Of a DNA stretch of 5,549 nucleotides, positions 1-5,549 are shown piece after piece. Source of the stretch: UBA2632 sp964452155. GTDB lineage: Bacteria; Bacteroidota; Bacteroidia; Bacteroidales; Dysgonomonadaceae. Every line of letters starts with the position of its first letter. Within the stretch, counting starts at the first letter, position 1. Location of the stretch: positions 1 through 5,549 of the forward strand of contig CAYVLC010000163.1 in assembly GCA_964452155.1 (NCBI GenBank), read 5' to 3'. The position numbers and the translations under genes were made by a program. A model generated the notes under the pieces. It saw nothing but the letters and a program-made list of their open reading frames with translations. It was not told where the DNA came from and ran no database searches.

Positions 1-1013
1 AAAATATCTTTTGTGCAAATTTCAGACTCGTAATGTCCTATTACTGCAAGCAATAACTTATCTTCTACATCATAAAAGTCGTTATACCTAGCTTCTCCCG
101 TTATGAAAACATCTGCGCCGTAGTCAATGGCTGGCCCAATCAAAAAAGCACCGCTTCCTCCACATAGAGCCACCTCACGAATCTCTTTGCCTCTTAGACG
201 AGAATGATTGACGTGGTGCAACTTGAAAACATCTTTGAGCATGTACAGAAAATCTTGCTCTTGCATGGGCTCGGGCAGAACGCCTGTGATGCCACTACCA
301 TGTTGGGCCCATTCATTAGCAATAGGATATAAATCGAAGACAGGCTCTTCGTAAGGATGCACAGCAATAAGGGCACGAATAACTTCGTTTTTCTTCATTG
401 CAGGTATCACAGTCTCTATACGCACTTCGGGTTCGATGTGAAGTTTATCTACTTCGCCTACATGCGGATGGGCTCCCTCTTTAGCTCTAAATGTACCCTC
501 ACCTTCTAAGTTGTAGCTACAGCTATCGTAGTGGCCAATATTGCCTGCTCCGGCATTAAATATTGCATTACGTACACTCTCGGCATGATCATGCGGAACT
601 GTTGTTATAAATTTGAGTAATGCGTTGCCCTTTGGGGTTAAAATTCTAACATTCTCAAGGCCCAACATACTAGCCAATTTAAAATTTACGCCCCCACTAG
701 CATTGTCAAGATTGGTATGCGCAGCATAAAGTGTGATATCGTTTTTGATGGCTTTTATCATGCAGCGCTCTGTATAGTTTTTGCCAGTCAAAGATTTAAA
801 AGATTTGAAAGCAATGGGATGATGTGCAATGATGAGATTGCATTTCAACGATATGGCTTCATCTATCACATCCTCGGTAACATCAATACAAAACAGCACC
901 CCCGAAGCTTCTCTATTAGCATCGCCAACCTGAATTCCACTATTGTCATACTCTTCTTGCAATGGTAGTGGAGCTAAAGTTTCTATTACTTGAATGATAT
1001 CTTTTATGCGCAT
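1..1013 (-). CDS. NIF3/YbgI-family dinuclear metal-centre protein, C-terminus cut by window edge
   Basis: An uninterrupted frame reads from ATG at 1013 to the left edge, giving 337 residues; relatives with a central insert domain run to about 365, so roughly the last 30 are missing. The N-terminal half has the family motif YDNSGIQVGD (22-31), then IIAHHP with H64 and H65, and AAHTNLD ending in D103. A central PII/CutA-like insert spans about 130-230 and includes HPYEEPVFDLYP (219-230). The second metal-binding half has CGGSGA (284-289), GADVFITGEA and GHYESE with H327 and E331. By comparison with E. coli YbgI, H64, H65, D103, H327 and E331 should hold the two metal ions. The family forms toroidal hexamers in the cytoplasm. 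It is often labelled GTP cyclohydrolase 1 type 2, but its physiological substrate is not settled, so I assign no reaction. It is divergent from the PNGase F gene and looks complete apart from the edge. Confidence 0.93.
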   Translation of the reverse strand, partial: MRIKDIIQVIETLAPLPLQEEYDNSGIQVGDANREASGVLFCIDVTEDVIDEAISLKCNLIIAHHPIAFKSFKSLTGKNYTERCMIKAIKNDITLYAAHTNLDNASGGVNFKLASMLGLENVRILTPKGNALLKFITTVPHDHAESVRNAIFNAGAGNIGHYDSCSYNLEGEGTFRAKEGAHPHVGEVDKLHIEPEVRIETVIPAMKKNEVIRALIAVHPYEEPVFDLYPIANEWAQHGSGITGVLPEPMQEQDFLYMLKDVFKLHHVNHSRLRGKEIREVALCGGSGAFLIGPAIDYGADVFITGEARYNDFYDVEDKLLLAVIGHYESEICTKDI

Positions 1014-1132
1014 AGTTTTTAAAATTGAAATATTTACTTATTCTTTGCCGTAAATAAAAGCGCCCCCACTTCTTTGACGTTTTTCTTATCAAATACATAA
1101 GAGCAATTGTTTTCTAACAGACAATACTACTA

Positions 1133-1167
1133 CAAATATAAACTTTTTTCTTTACTTTTGTAACAAA
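1133..1167 (-). promoter_or_regulatory. Candidate Bacteroidota promoter for the NIF3-family gene
   Basis: Read on the minus strand, 1140-1133 is TATATTTG, an exact match to the Bacteroidota -7 element TAnnTTTG. A TTTG at 1167-1164 lies 23 bases upstream, slightly more than the usual spacing of about 19-21. Transcription would start near 1126, giving a leader of roughly 110 nt before the ATG at 1013. The region is AT-rich, so chance matches are likely; this is an inference from motif and position only. Confidence 0.32.
1153..1160 (+). promoter_or_regulatory. Candidate -7 element for the PNGase F gene
   Basis: TACTTTTG matches the Bacteroidota -7 consensus TAnnTTTG and lies about 100 bp upstream of the ATG at 1260, in the correct direction. 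No clear TTTG -33 element is found at the expected distance upstream, so the promoter is weak or the match is accidental. It lies next to the oppositely oriented -7 candidate at 1133-1140, so the two start sites would be back to back. Confidence 0.25.
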
Positions 1168-1259
1168 TAGCTAAGGCAATTAGTTGATAAGAGAATAAAA
1201 ATCAGTGTCTTTTCTATTATTCAGATACTAAATTACAAACATCGCTATATACTTATAAA

Positions 1260-2486
1260 ATGATAAACAAAAAGGCTTTCGTAATATGCATGGCACTATG
1301 TGTAGCATTCATTTTAAAGGCGCAAGACAACCAAGAGAATGTAGAAAATGTTTTTGTTAAAACATTGATTAACTTCGATGCATCTGCACATCCCGATGGG
1401 CTGAACGTTAAAGACAGCATTATCTATATTGGTAACGGAAGAATTGCATTGAAGAAAATACGACTACCACACTTTACAAGAAACACACAACTGACTGCAA
1501 AAATTACATTGATTTCTAATGGTGACCCATGGGATAAGACTGGTTCGTGTTTCATTATCCCAAACCAATCGGCTATAAATATGATGCATATTGCTCAAAA
1601 CAAAGAGAAATATCCAACAGTAGATAATACATTGTATGAAAATCTAACAGGAATAGTGCAAGGAGATAGATATAAACCAACTGTAGAGATGATGCGATTT
1701 ATGACCCCCTTTGGTGTTGGACACTTTAGTGCAGACGATAATGAACTGTCGGCTAAGCGCAAACCTGTATATATAGACGGGTGGGCCAAAAATGTAGTAT
1801 GGGAAGAAGATATTTCTGATTTGCTCCCCATGTTTGAAGAAGAAGTGTATGTAGGAGTTTTTATTGATACATGGACCAAAGATGGGTACGTAATAGATTT
1901 CGATATATCGTACACCGTGAGTAAATTGCCGTGTGACATTAAGACTGTTAAGCATATAGAGCCTCTCATAAACACAGTTTACTACATTGGTCAAAAACAT
2001 CCTGATATTTTTGCTCGCAAAGATGTAGATATCGCATTTACAATTCCGAGTGGTGCGAAAAATGTGCGATTGAAATATATTACATCGGGGCATGGAGGTC
2101 ACTCAAACGGCGATGAGTTCCGACCACAAGAGAATATACTGAGCGTCAATGGAGAAAGGATTTATAGCTTTACACCTTGGCGTACAGATTGTGCTTCGTT
2201 CCGAAGATTTAATCCATCTACTGGCGTGTGGTTGAGAAAAAGGACTGTAGCCTATATAGGGCAGAAGGGTAGAGCTGAAAAAGAGATTGAAGAACCTATT
2301 GCTTCATCAGATTTATCGCGTTCCAATTGGTGCCCCGGCAGCAATGTTCCACCTGTAGAAATACCATTGAAGAATATTGAAGCAGGTGAGCATATACTCA
2401 CTATAAGCATACCAGACTCAAAAGAAATAGATGGAGACAAACTAAACCATTGGTTGGTATCGGCCTATTTGGTTTGGGAGGATTGA
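1260..2486 (+). CDS. Secreted peptide-N4-(N-acetyl-beta-glucosaminyl)asparagine amidase, PNGase F family
   Basis: The 408-residue product is predicted to cut the amide bond between asparagine and the first GlcNAc of N-glycans, releasing whole glycans from glycoproteins outside the cytoplasm. Residues 1-21 form a signal peptide (K4 K5, hydrophobic 6-19, likely cleavage after LKA); neither C10 nor C14 sits in a good lipobox. Two eight-stranded jelly-roll domains, about 32-222 and 240-408, match Elizabethkingia PNGase F from memory. PWDKTG (90-95) places D92 at Asp60, RFMTPFGVG (146-154) matches RFITPYWVG, FIDTW (201-205) places D203 at Glu118 and W205 at Trp120, GDEF (284-287) places E286 at Glu206, and RSNWCPG (354-360) matches RAGWCPG with R354 at Arg248. 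C311 and C358 correspond to the C231-C252 disulfide. Compared with PNGase F there are extra loops at about 101-141 and 312-350. There is no N-terminal bowl domain and no sorting tail. No Shine-Dalgarno precedes the ATG, as is usual in this phylum. Neighbours are housekeeping genes, so no glycan-utilisation locus is visible. The family call is strong; activity is inferred. Confidence 0.9.
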   Translation: MINKKAFVICMALCVAFILKAQDNQENVENVFVKTLINFDASAHPDGLNVKDSIIYIGNGRIALKKIRLPHFTRNTQLTAKITLISNGDPWDKTGSCFIIPNQSAINMMHIAQNKEKYPTVDNTLYENLTGIVQGDRYKPTVEMMRFMTPFGVGHFSADDNELSAKRKPVYIDGWAKNVVWEEDISDLLPMFEEEVYVGVFIDTWTKDGYVIDFDISYTVSKLPCDIKTVKHIEPLINTVYYIGQKHPDIFARKDVDIAFTIPSGAKNVRLKYITSGHGGHSNGDEFRPQENILSVNGERIYSFTPWRTDCASFRRFNPSTGVWLRKRTVAYIGQKGRAEKEIEEPIASSDLSRSNWCPGSNVPPVEIPLKNIEAGEHILTISIPDSKEIDGDKLNHWLVSAYLVWED

Positions 2487-2602
2487 TGTAATTGACTATA
2501 ATTGGGAAATCGTATATATATATACACATGCATCAAGCTTTTCTCTCTATGAAATAGCCTCTTACAGACCCATCTAAAGATATAGATATGATATGAAAAC
2601 TC

Positions 2603-2618
2603 AAAACCTAAAGGTTTT
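2603..2618 (-). terminator. Weak hairpin overlapping the NDH-2 stop codon
   Basis: AAAACC at 2603-2608 and GGTTTT at 2613-2618 can form a 6-bp stem with a 4-base loop that includes the stop codon TAG (2610-2608). Past the stem, in the direction of NDH-2 transcription, the minus strand reads GAGTTTTCAT, so there is only a short interrupted T-run. The stem has just two G-C pairs. It could be a weak terminator for NDH-2 but may be chance in AT-rich sequence. No better terminator is visible for either convergent gene in 2487-2607. Confidence 0.25.
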
Positions 2619-3876
2619 CATCCAAAGAATCTTTTTCATCTAAAAGGATTAAGCGCAAAGAACTGTTTTTGGTAATATAATTCCATGCCCAATTAATAAA
2701 GATAACTAGCTTGTTGCGAACACTTAGTATAAGCATTAAGTGAAGAAACATCCAAATAAACCAAGCAAATCGACCTCTAAACTTAGCGAAAGGCAAATCG
2801 ACAAGCGCCTTGTTACGACCAACAGTAGCCATTGTACCTAAATTACGATACTCGTATTGCTTTAATTTCGCATTCTTGCTATTATGCATTCTATTAATAT
2901 TCTTAGCTAAATTCTTAGCTTGACCTATTGCAACATTTGCAACCTGAGGATGACCTTTTGGGTATTTATCAGTTTCCATGTGCGCTACGTCGCCAATAGC
3001 AAAAACATCTTGTATTGACTCTATTTCATTTATGCGATTTACTTTGATTCTTCCAGAAGGCATCAATGTGTTTTCAGGAAGGCCTCCAATAGGGTTTCCT
3101 TTCACTCCGGCAGACCATATTACATTCTTTGAGACAATGCTTTGGCCATTACTGAGAGTTACAGTTTCACCATCGTATTTATTTACGAAAACACCCGTCT
3201 TAACTATCACGCCCATTTTCTTTAAGTACTTTTGTGAATACTTCTGAGCATAAGCACTCATTGCTGATAAAGTATGCTTACTCCCCTCCAAAAGATAAAC
3301 TTTGACATTTTGCACCTCTATATTCGGGTAGTCTTTGGGTAGCACCTCTTTTTTCATTTCTGCGAATGCTCCAGCAAGTTCTACACCGGTAGCTCCTCCT
3401 CCCACTATAACAATATTGTAAAGACCATCTTTTTGATTCTCATACAATATCTTCTCAAAATTCATAAGGGTTTTATTACGAATAGACATGGCTTTGAAAG
3501 TAGATTTAAGACTCAACGAATTAGCTTCAATCTCTTTATTGCCAAAATAATTTGTCTTTGCACCCGAAGCGATTATCAAGTAGTCATAAGAGAATTCTCC
3601 TATAGAGGTTGCAACTGTTTTTTGATGATAGTCCAACCCTTCAACAGTTGCTAAACGAATACGTATATCTTTCCTTTTTTGAAATATTTTGCGCAGAGGG
3701 AATGAAATAGTGGCAGGTTCTATCTGAGATGCCGCAACTTGATAAAAAAGCGGTTGAAACTGATGGTAGTTAACTTTATCGATAATCAGAATATCGTACA
3801 CATTTTTCTTCAAGTTTTTAATAAACTGAAGTCCACCAAACCCACACCCTATAACTATTATCTTTTTCCGTTTCAT
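2608..3876 (-). CDS. Type II NADH:quinone oxidoreductase (NDH-2), FAD-dependent
   Basis: The 422-residue flavoprotein is predicted to pass electrons from NADH to membrane quinone without pumping protons, on the cytoplasmic face of the inner membrane. An FAD-binding Rossmann fold opens with GCGFGG (10-15) and the acidic D33 after the second strand. It is followed by the NDH-2 signature NYHQFQPLFYQVA (36-48). A second dinucleotide fold for NADH has GGGATG (159-164) and E166. IGDVAHM (294-300) is the C-terminal FAD contact. YRNLGTMATVGRNKALVDL (343-361) and a hydrophobic stretch with aromatic residues at about 370-401 (FAWFIWMFLHLML, then KLVIFINWAWNYI) make the membrane anchor typical of the family. 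The length is normal for Bacteroidota. The quinone-site motif AQxAxQ reads ANVAIG here (313-318), with Q319 next to it. The upstream ATG in the leader is followed by a stop after three codons, so 3876 is the start. The gene is probably monocistronic, separated from rplQ by a strong terminator. General ferredoxin-type or other FAD/NAD(P) oxidoreductases are less likely given the NYH signature and anchor. Confidence 0.93.
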   Translation of the reverse strand: MKRKKIIVIGCGFGGLQFIKNLKKNVYDILIIDKVNYHQFQPLFYQVAASQIEPATISFPLRKIFQKRKDIRIRLATVEGLDYHQKTVATSIGEFSYDYLIIASGAKTNYFGNKEIEANSLSLKSTFKAMSIRNKTLMNFEKILYENQKDGLYNIVIVGGGATGVELAGAFAEMKKEVLPKDYPNIEVQNVKVYLLEGSKHTLSAMSAYAQKYSQKYLKKMGVIVKTGVFVNKYDGETVTLSNGQSIVSKNVIWSAGVKGNPIGGLPENTLMPSGRIKVNRINEIESIQDVFAIGDVAHMETDKYPKGHPQVANVAIGQAKNLAKNINRMHNSKNAKLKQYEYRNLGTMATVGRNKALVDLPFAKFRGRFAWFIWMFLHLMLILSVRNKLVIFINWAWNYITKNSSLRLILLDEKDSLDENL

Positions 3877-3940
3877 CGCAATATTATATCTTCATTTTAG
3901 TAAACATATAGGTATAACATCCAGAATCACTTCAATGTTT

Positions 3941-3972
3941 CAAAGTGCATATAAATAAAAAAACGTTGCAAA
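3941..3972 (-). promoter_or_regulatory. Candidate promoter for NDH-2
   Basis: On the minus strand TTTG at 3972-3969 is followed, 20 bases later, by GCACTTTG at 3948-3941. The spacing suits the Bacteroidota -33/-7 pair, but the -7 element matches only its TTTG half (GC replaces TA). The -33 element would lie inside the left arm of the rplQ terminator. Transcription would start near 3934, giving a leader of about 60 nt. This is a tentative call by motif, spacing and position. Confidence 0.3.
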
Positions 3973-3992
3973 TGTATTTGCAACGTTTTTTT
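3957..3992 (-). terminator. Intrinsic terminator of the rpoA-rplQ operon, potentially bidirectional
   Basis: CGTTGCAAA at 3964-3972 pairs perfectly with TTTGCAACG at 3977-3985 around the loop TGTA. The stem is extended by the A-run 3957-3963 opposite the T-run 3986-3992, giving up to 16 bp. Read on the minus strand it ends in seven T residues and begins 30 nt after the rplQ stop codon, as expected for a rho-independent terminator closing the ribosomal operon. Because A- and T-runs flank both sides, it would also stop plus-strand transcription. Confidence 0.88.
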
Positions 3993-4022
3993 TGAAAAAG
4001 CGACTTCAAAGACTATTAGTCT

Positions 4023-4589
4023 TTATTCCTTATCATTTTTGGGCTCATCATTTACACCTTCTTGTTCAGTAGCTTTATTGTCTTCTACCTTCACATCTTC
4101 AGAAGCGGCTGCTTCTGGTGCTTCTACAGTTTCGGTTGATTTAGCAACTGTTGCTGCATCAGTAGAAGCTTTTCTGCGCGAACGGCGTGTTCTAGTTTTC
4201 TTTTCAGTTGAGCTATCCTTAAGCATATTTTCATTGTAATCGACCAACTCAATGAAGCACATAGCAGCATTGTCTCCCAAGCGATTACCTGTTTTGATTA
4301 TACGCGTATAACCTCCAGGACGATCACCTACCTTTTGCGATATATTTTGGAACAACTCTGTTATAGCTTCTTTGTTTTGAAGAGTCTTGAAAACAATTCT
4401 TCTGGAATGAGTAGTATCTTCTTTGGATCTGGTAATAATTGGCTCTACAACTTTCTTTAAAGCTTTAGCTTTAGGAACAGTAGTGAAAATGCGTTTATGC
4501 ATAATCAAGGATACTGTCATATTAGAAAGCATAGCTCCACGATGAGCAGATGTACGCCCTAAGTGATTTATCTTTTTATTATGTCTCAT
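4023..4589 (-). CDS. rplQ: 50S ribosomal protein L17 with long charged C-terminal tail
   Basis: The first 123 residues or so are the complete conserved L17 fold of the large ribosomal subunit. MRHNKKINHLGRTSAHR opens the protein, and later landmarks are MLSNM (20-24), TVPKAK, the VVEPIIT segment, and GDRPGGYTRIIKTGNRLGD followed by AAMCFIELVDYNE. E. coli L17 is 127 residues; this one has 188. The extra residues, from about 124, are low complexity: a basic patch (TRTRRSRRK) then an Ala/Glu/Asp-rich acidic stretch to the end, predicted disordered. Bacteroidota L17 proteins commonly carry tails of this kind, although their function is not known to me. The ATG lies 7 bp after the rpoA stop, so the two are co-transcribed, and a hairpin terminator follows the stop by 30 nt. 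The order rpoA-rplQ is the standard end of the alpha operon. Confidence 0.97.
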   Translation of the reverse strand: MRHNKKINHLGRTSAHRGAMLSNMTVSLIMHKRIFTTVPKAKALKKVVEPIITRSKEDTTHSRRIVFKTLQNKEAITELFQNISQKVGDRPGGYTRIIKTGNRLGDNAAMCFIELVDYNENMLKDSSTEKKTRTRRSRRKASTDAATVAKSTETVEAPEAAASEDVKVEDNKATEQEGVNDEPKNDKE

Positions 4590-4596
4590 TTCTTAA

Positions 4597-5549
4597 TTAA
4601 TCTTTATCTAATTTATATTTGGAAATATCCATAGCGAAGGTTAGATTCAATCCTTCTAGTAGTTCTTCAAGCTCAGCAAGAGATTTCTTACCAAAGTTTC
4701 TAAATTTGAGCAAATCGTTTTTATTGTGTTCTACTAGTTCACCTAACGTTTCAACATTGGCCGCTTTTAAGCAGTTGAGAGCTCTTACTGAAAGATTGAG
4801 GTCAGATAATTTTCGCTTAAGTAATTGGCGCATGTGAAGCAATTCTTCGTCGAACTCTTCTAAATTGTCTGCGTCTATAGTTTCAAGCATGATTTTATCA
4901 TCAGAGAAAAGCATAAAGTGATGAATCAAAATTTTTGCAGCCTCTTTTAGTGCTTCTTTAGGATGAATCGAACCATCTGTAACAATTTCCAGATTAAGTT
5001 TTTCGTAATCCGTCTTCTGTTCAATACGATAGTTATCTACATCATATTTTACATTTCTAATTGGTGTAAAAATAGAATCTATTGTGATAAGCTGGACATC
5101 ATCTTCGAGAAGAATCTCTCTATTTTCCTCAGCCGACACATAACCTCTGCCTTTATTTACAGTAAGCTCCATTCGGATTTCTGCTTTTTTCTCTAAATGG
5201 CATATAACCAAATCAGGATTCAGCACTTCAAATCCGGTCATTAGATGTCCAATATCTCCTGCTTTAAACTCTTGTGATCCCGTAAATTTTATACTTACTT
5301 TTTCGTTGTCTATTTCGTCAACAATTTGCTGAAATCTTACTTGCTTCAAGTTGAGGATAATATTAGACACATCTTCGATAACTCCCGGAAGAGTTGCGAA
5401 CTCATGATCTACTCCTTCTATTTTGAGAGAAGTGATTGCAAATCCTTCTAACGAAGAAAGCAAAATGCGACGCAATGCATTGCCTATGGTCACGCCATAG
5501 CCAGGTTCTAACGGACGAAATTCGAATTTTCCGTAGAATGCATCATCCT
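4597..5549 (-). CDS. rpoA: DNA-directed RNA polymerase alpha subunit, N-terminus cut by window edge
   Basis: The frame runs from the TAA at 4599-4597 to the right edge, giving 316 visible residues; about 15 N-terminal residues lie outside. The visible part begins DDAFYGKFEFRPLEPGYG and continues into VTIGNALRRILLSSLEG, the conserved alpha N-terminal domain that dimerises and nucleates RNA polymerase assembly. A GTG at 5493 could be mistaken for a start, but the conserved residues before it show it is an internal valine. The domain continues through LPGVIEDVSNIILNLKQVR and ends near 4860. After a linker, the alpha C-terminal domain (about 4645-4820) has LSVRALNCLKAANV and FRNFGKKSLAELEE. These include the Arg, Asn, Cys and Lys positions that correspond to the UP-element and activator-contact surface around E. 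coli R265. The subunit acts in the cytoplasmic core polymerase. It is followed by rplQ after 7 bp; the typical upstream neighbour, rpsD, would lie beyond the window. Confidence 0.98.
   Translation of the reverse strand, partial: DDAFYGKFEFRPLEPGYGVTIGNALRRILLSSLEGFAITSLKIEGVDHEFATLPGVIEDVSNIILNLKQVRFQQIVDEIDNEKVSIKFTGSQEFKAGDIGHLMTGFEVLNPDLVICHLEKKAEIRMELTVNKGRGYVSAEENREILLEDDVQLITIDSIFTPIRNVKYDVDNYRIEQKTDYEKLNLEIVTDGSIHPKEALKEAAKILIHHFMLFSDDKIMLETIDADNLEEFDEELLHMRQLLKRKLSDLNLSVRALNCLKAANVETLGELVEHNKNDLLKFRNFGKKSLAELEELLEGLNLTFAMDISKYKLDKD

Noticed and set aside
194..376. Minus-strand 60-codon frame
   Set aside because: It overlaps the NIF3-family coding frame in another frame, and its Ser/Cys/Leu-rich product is typical of a shadow.
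717..968. Plus-strand open frame of 83 codons
   Set aside because: It lies entirely opposite the NIF3-family gene, whose frame carries all the conserved motifs; the plus-strand product has no recognisable features.
1014..1259. Possible small RNA, riboswitch or tRNA in the divergent intergenic region
   Set aside because: No cloverleaf, conserved aptamer core or strong hairpin could be recognised; only promoter-like motifs and the short inverted repeat stand out.
1595..2102. Two overlapping minus-strand frames of 126 and 152 codons
   Set aside because: Both are antisense to the PNGase F gene, which has a signal peptide and conserved catalytic motifs; no independent start context or homology is visible.
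2512..2525. Perfect TA-rich palindrome GTATATATATATAC between the convergent genes
   Set aside because: It is a simple dinucleotide run that is palindromic by nature, with no T-tract or G-C stem to suggest a terminator.
2978..3247. Plus-strand 89-codon frame
   Set aside because: It is antisense to the NDH-2 gene and covers the FAD-contact motif region; a shadow.
4963..5196. Plus-strand 77-codon frame
   Set aside because: It is antisense to the highly conserved rpoA N-terminal domain; a shadow.
1..5549. Mobile element, defence system or CRISPR array
   Set aside because: No transposase, integrase, repeat array or terminal inverted repeats are visible, and nearly all coding space is explained by five recognisable genes.

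Overview
The window looks like chromosomal DNA of an AT-rich Bacteroidota, most likely Bacteroidales. Three things support this. The RpoA and L17 sequences are of the Bacteroidota type, and L17 carries a long charged tail. Gene starts lack Shine-Dalgarno sequences. Short matches to the Bacteroidota promoter element TAnnTTTG lie upstream of genes. The genus cannot be fixed from the sequence; the secreted N-glycanase suggests, but does not prove, life in contact with eukaryotic glycoproteins.

Layout. (1) 1-1013, minus strand: a NIF3/YbgI-family dinuclear-metal protein, cut by the left edge so that its C-terminus is missing. (2) 1014-1259: a divergent intergenic region with candidate promoter elements facing both ways and a 9-bp inverted repeat around them. 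(3) 1260-2486, plus strand: a secreted peptide-N-glycosidase F (PNGase F) homologue with a signal peptide. (4) 2487-2607: a short AT-rich gap between convergent genes. (5) 2608-3876, minus strand: a type II NADH:quinone oxidoreductase (NDH-2) with a C-terminal membrane anchor. (6) 3877-4022: a gap holding a strong hairpin terminator and a possible promoter for NDH-2. (7) 4023-5549, minus strand: rplQ and rpoA, the conserved end of the alpha ribosomal-protein operon; rpoA runs off the right edge and lacks about 15 N-terminal residues.

How the genes relate. Only rpoA and rplQ form a clear operon (7-bp gap, terminator after rplQ). NDH-2, PNGase F and the NIF3-family gene look like separate transcription units: core respiratory and housekeeping functions flanking one accessory secreted enzyme. 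No mobile element, tRNA, rRNA, CRISPR array or obviously new multi-gene system is visible. The most interesting points are the PNGase F homologue, with Asp at the position of PNGase F Glu118 and two extra loops, and the altered AQxAxQ quinone-site motif of the NDH-2.
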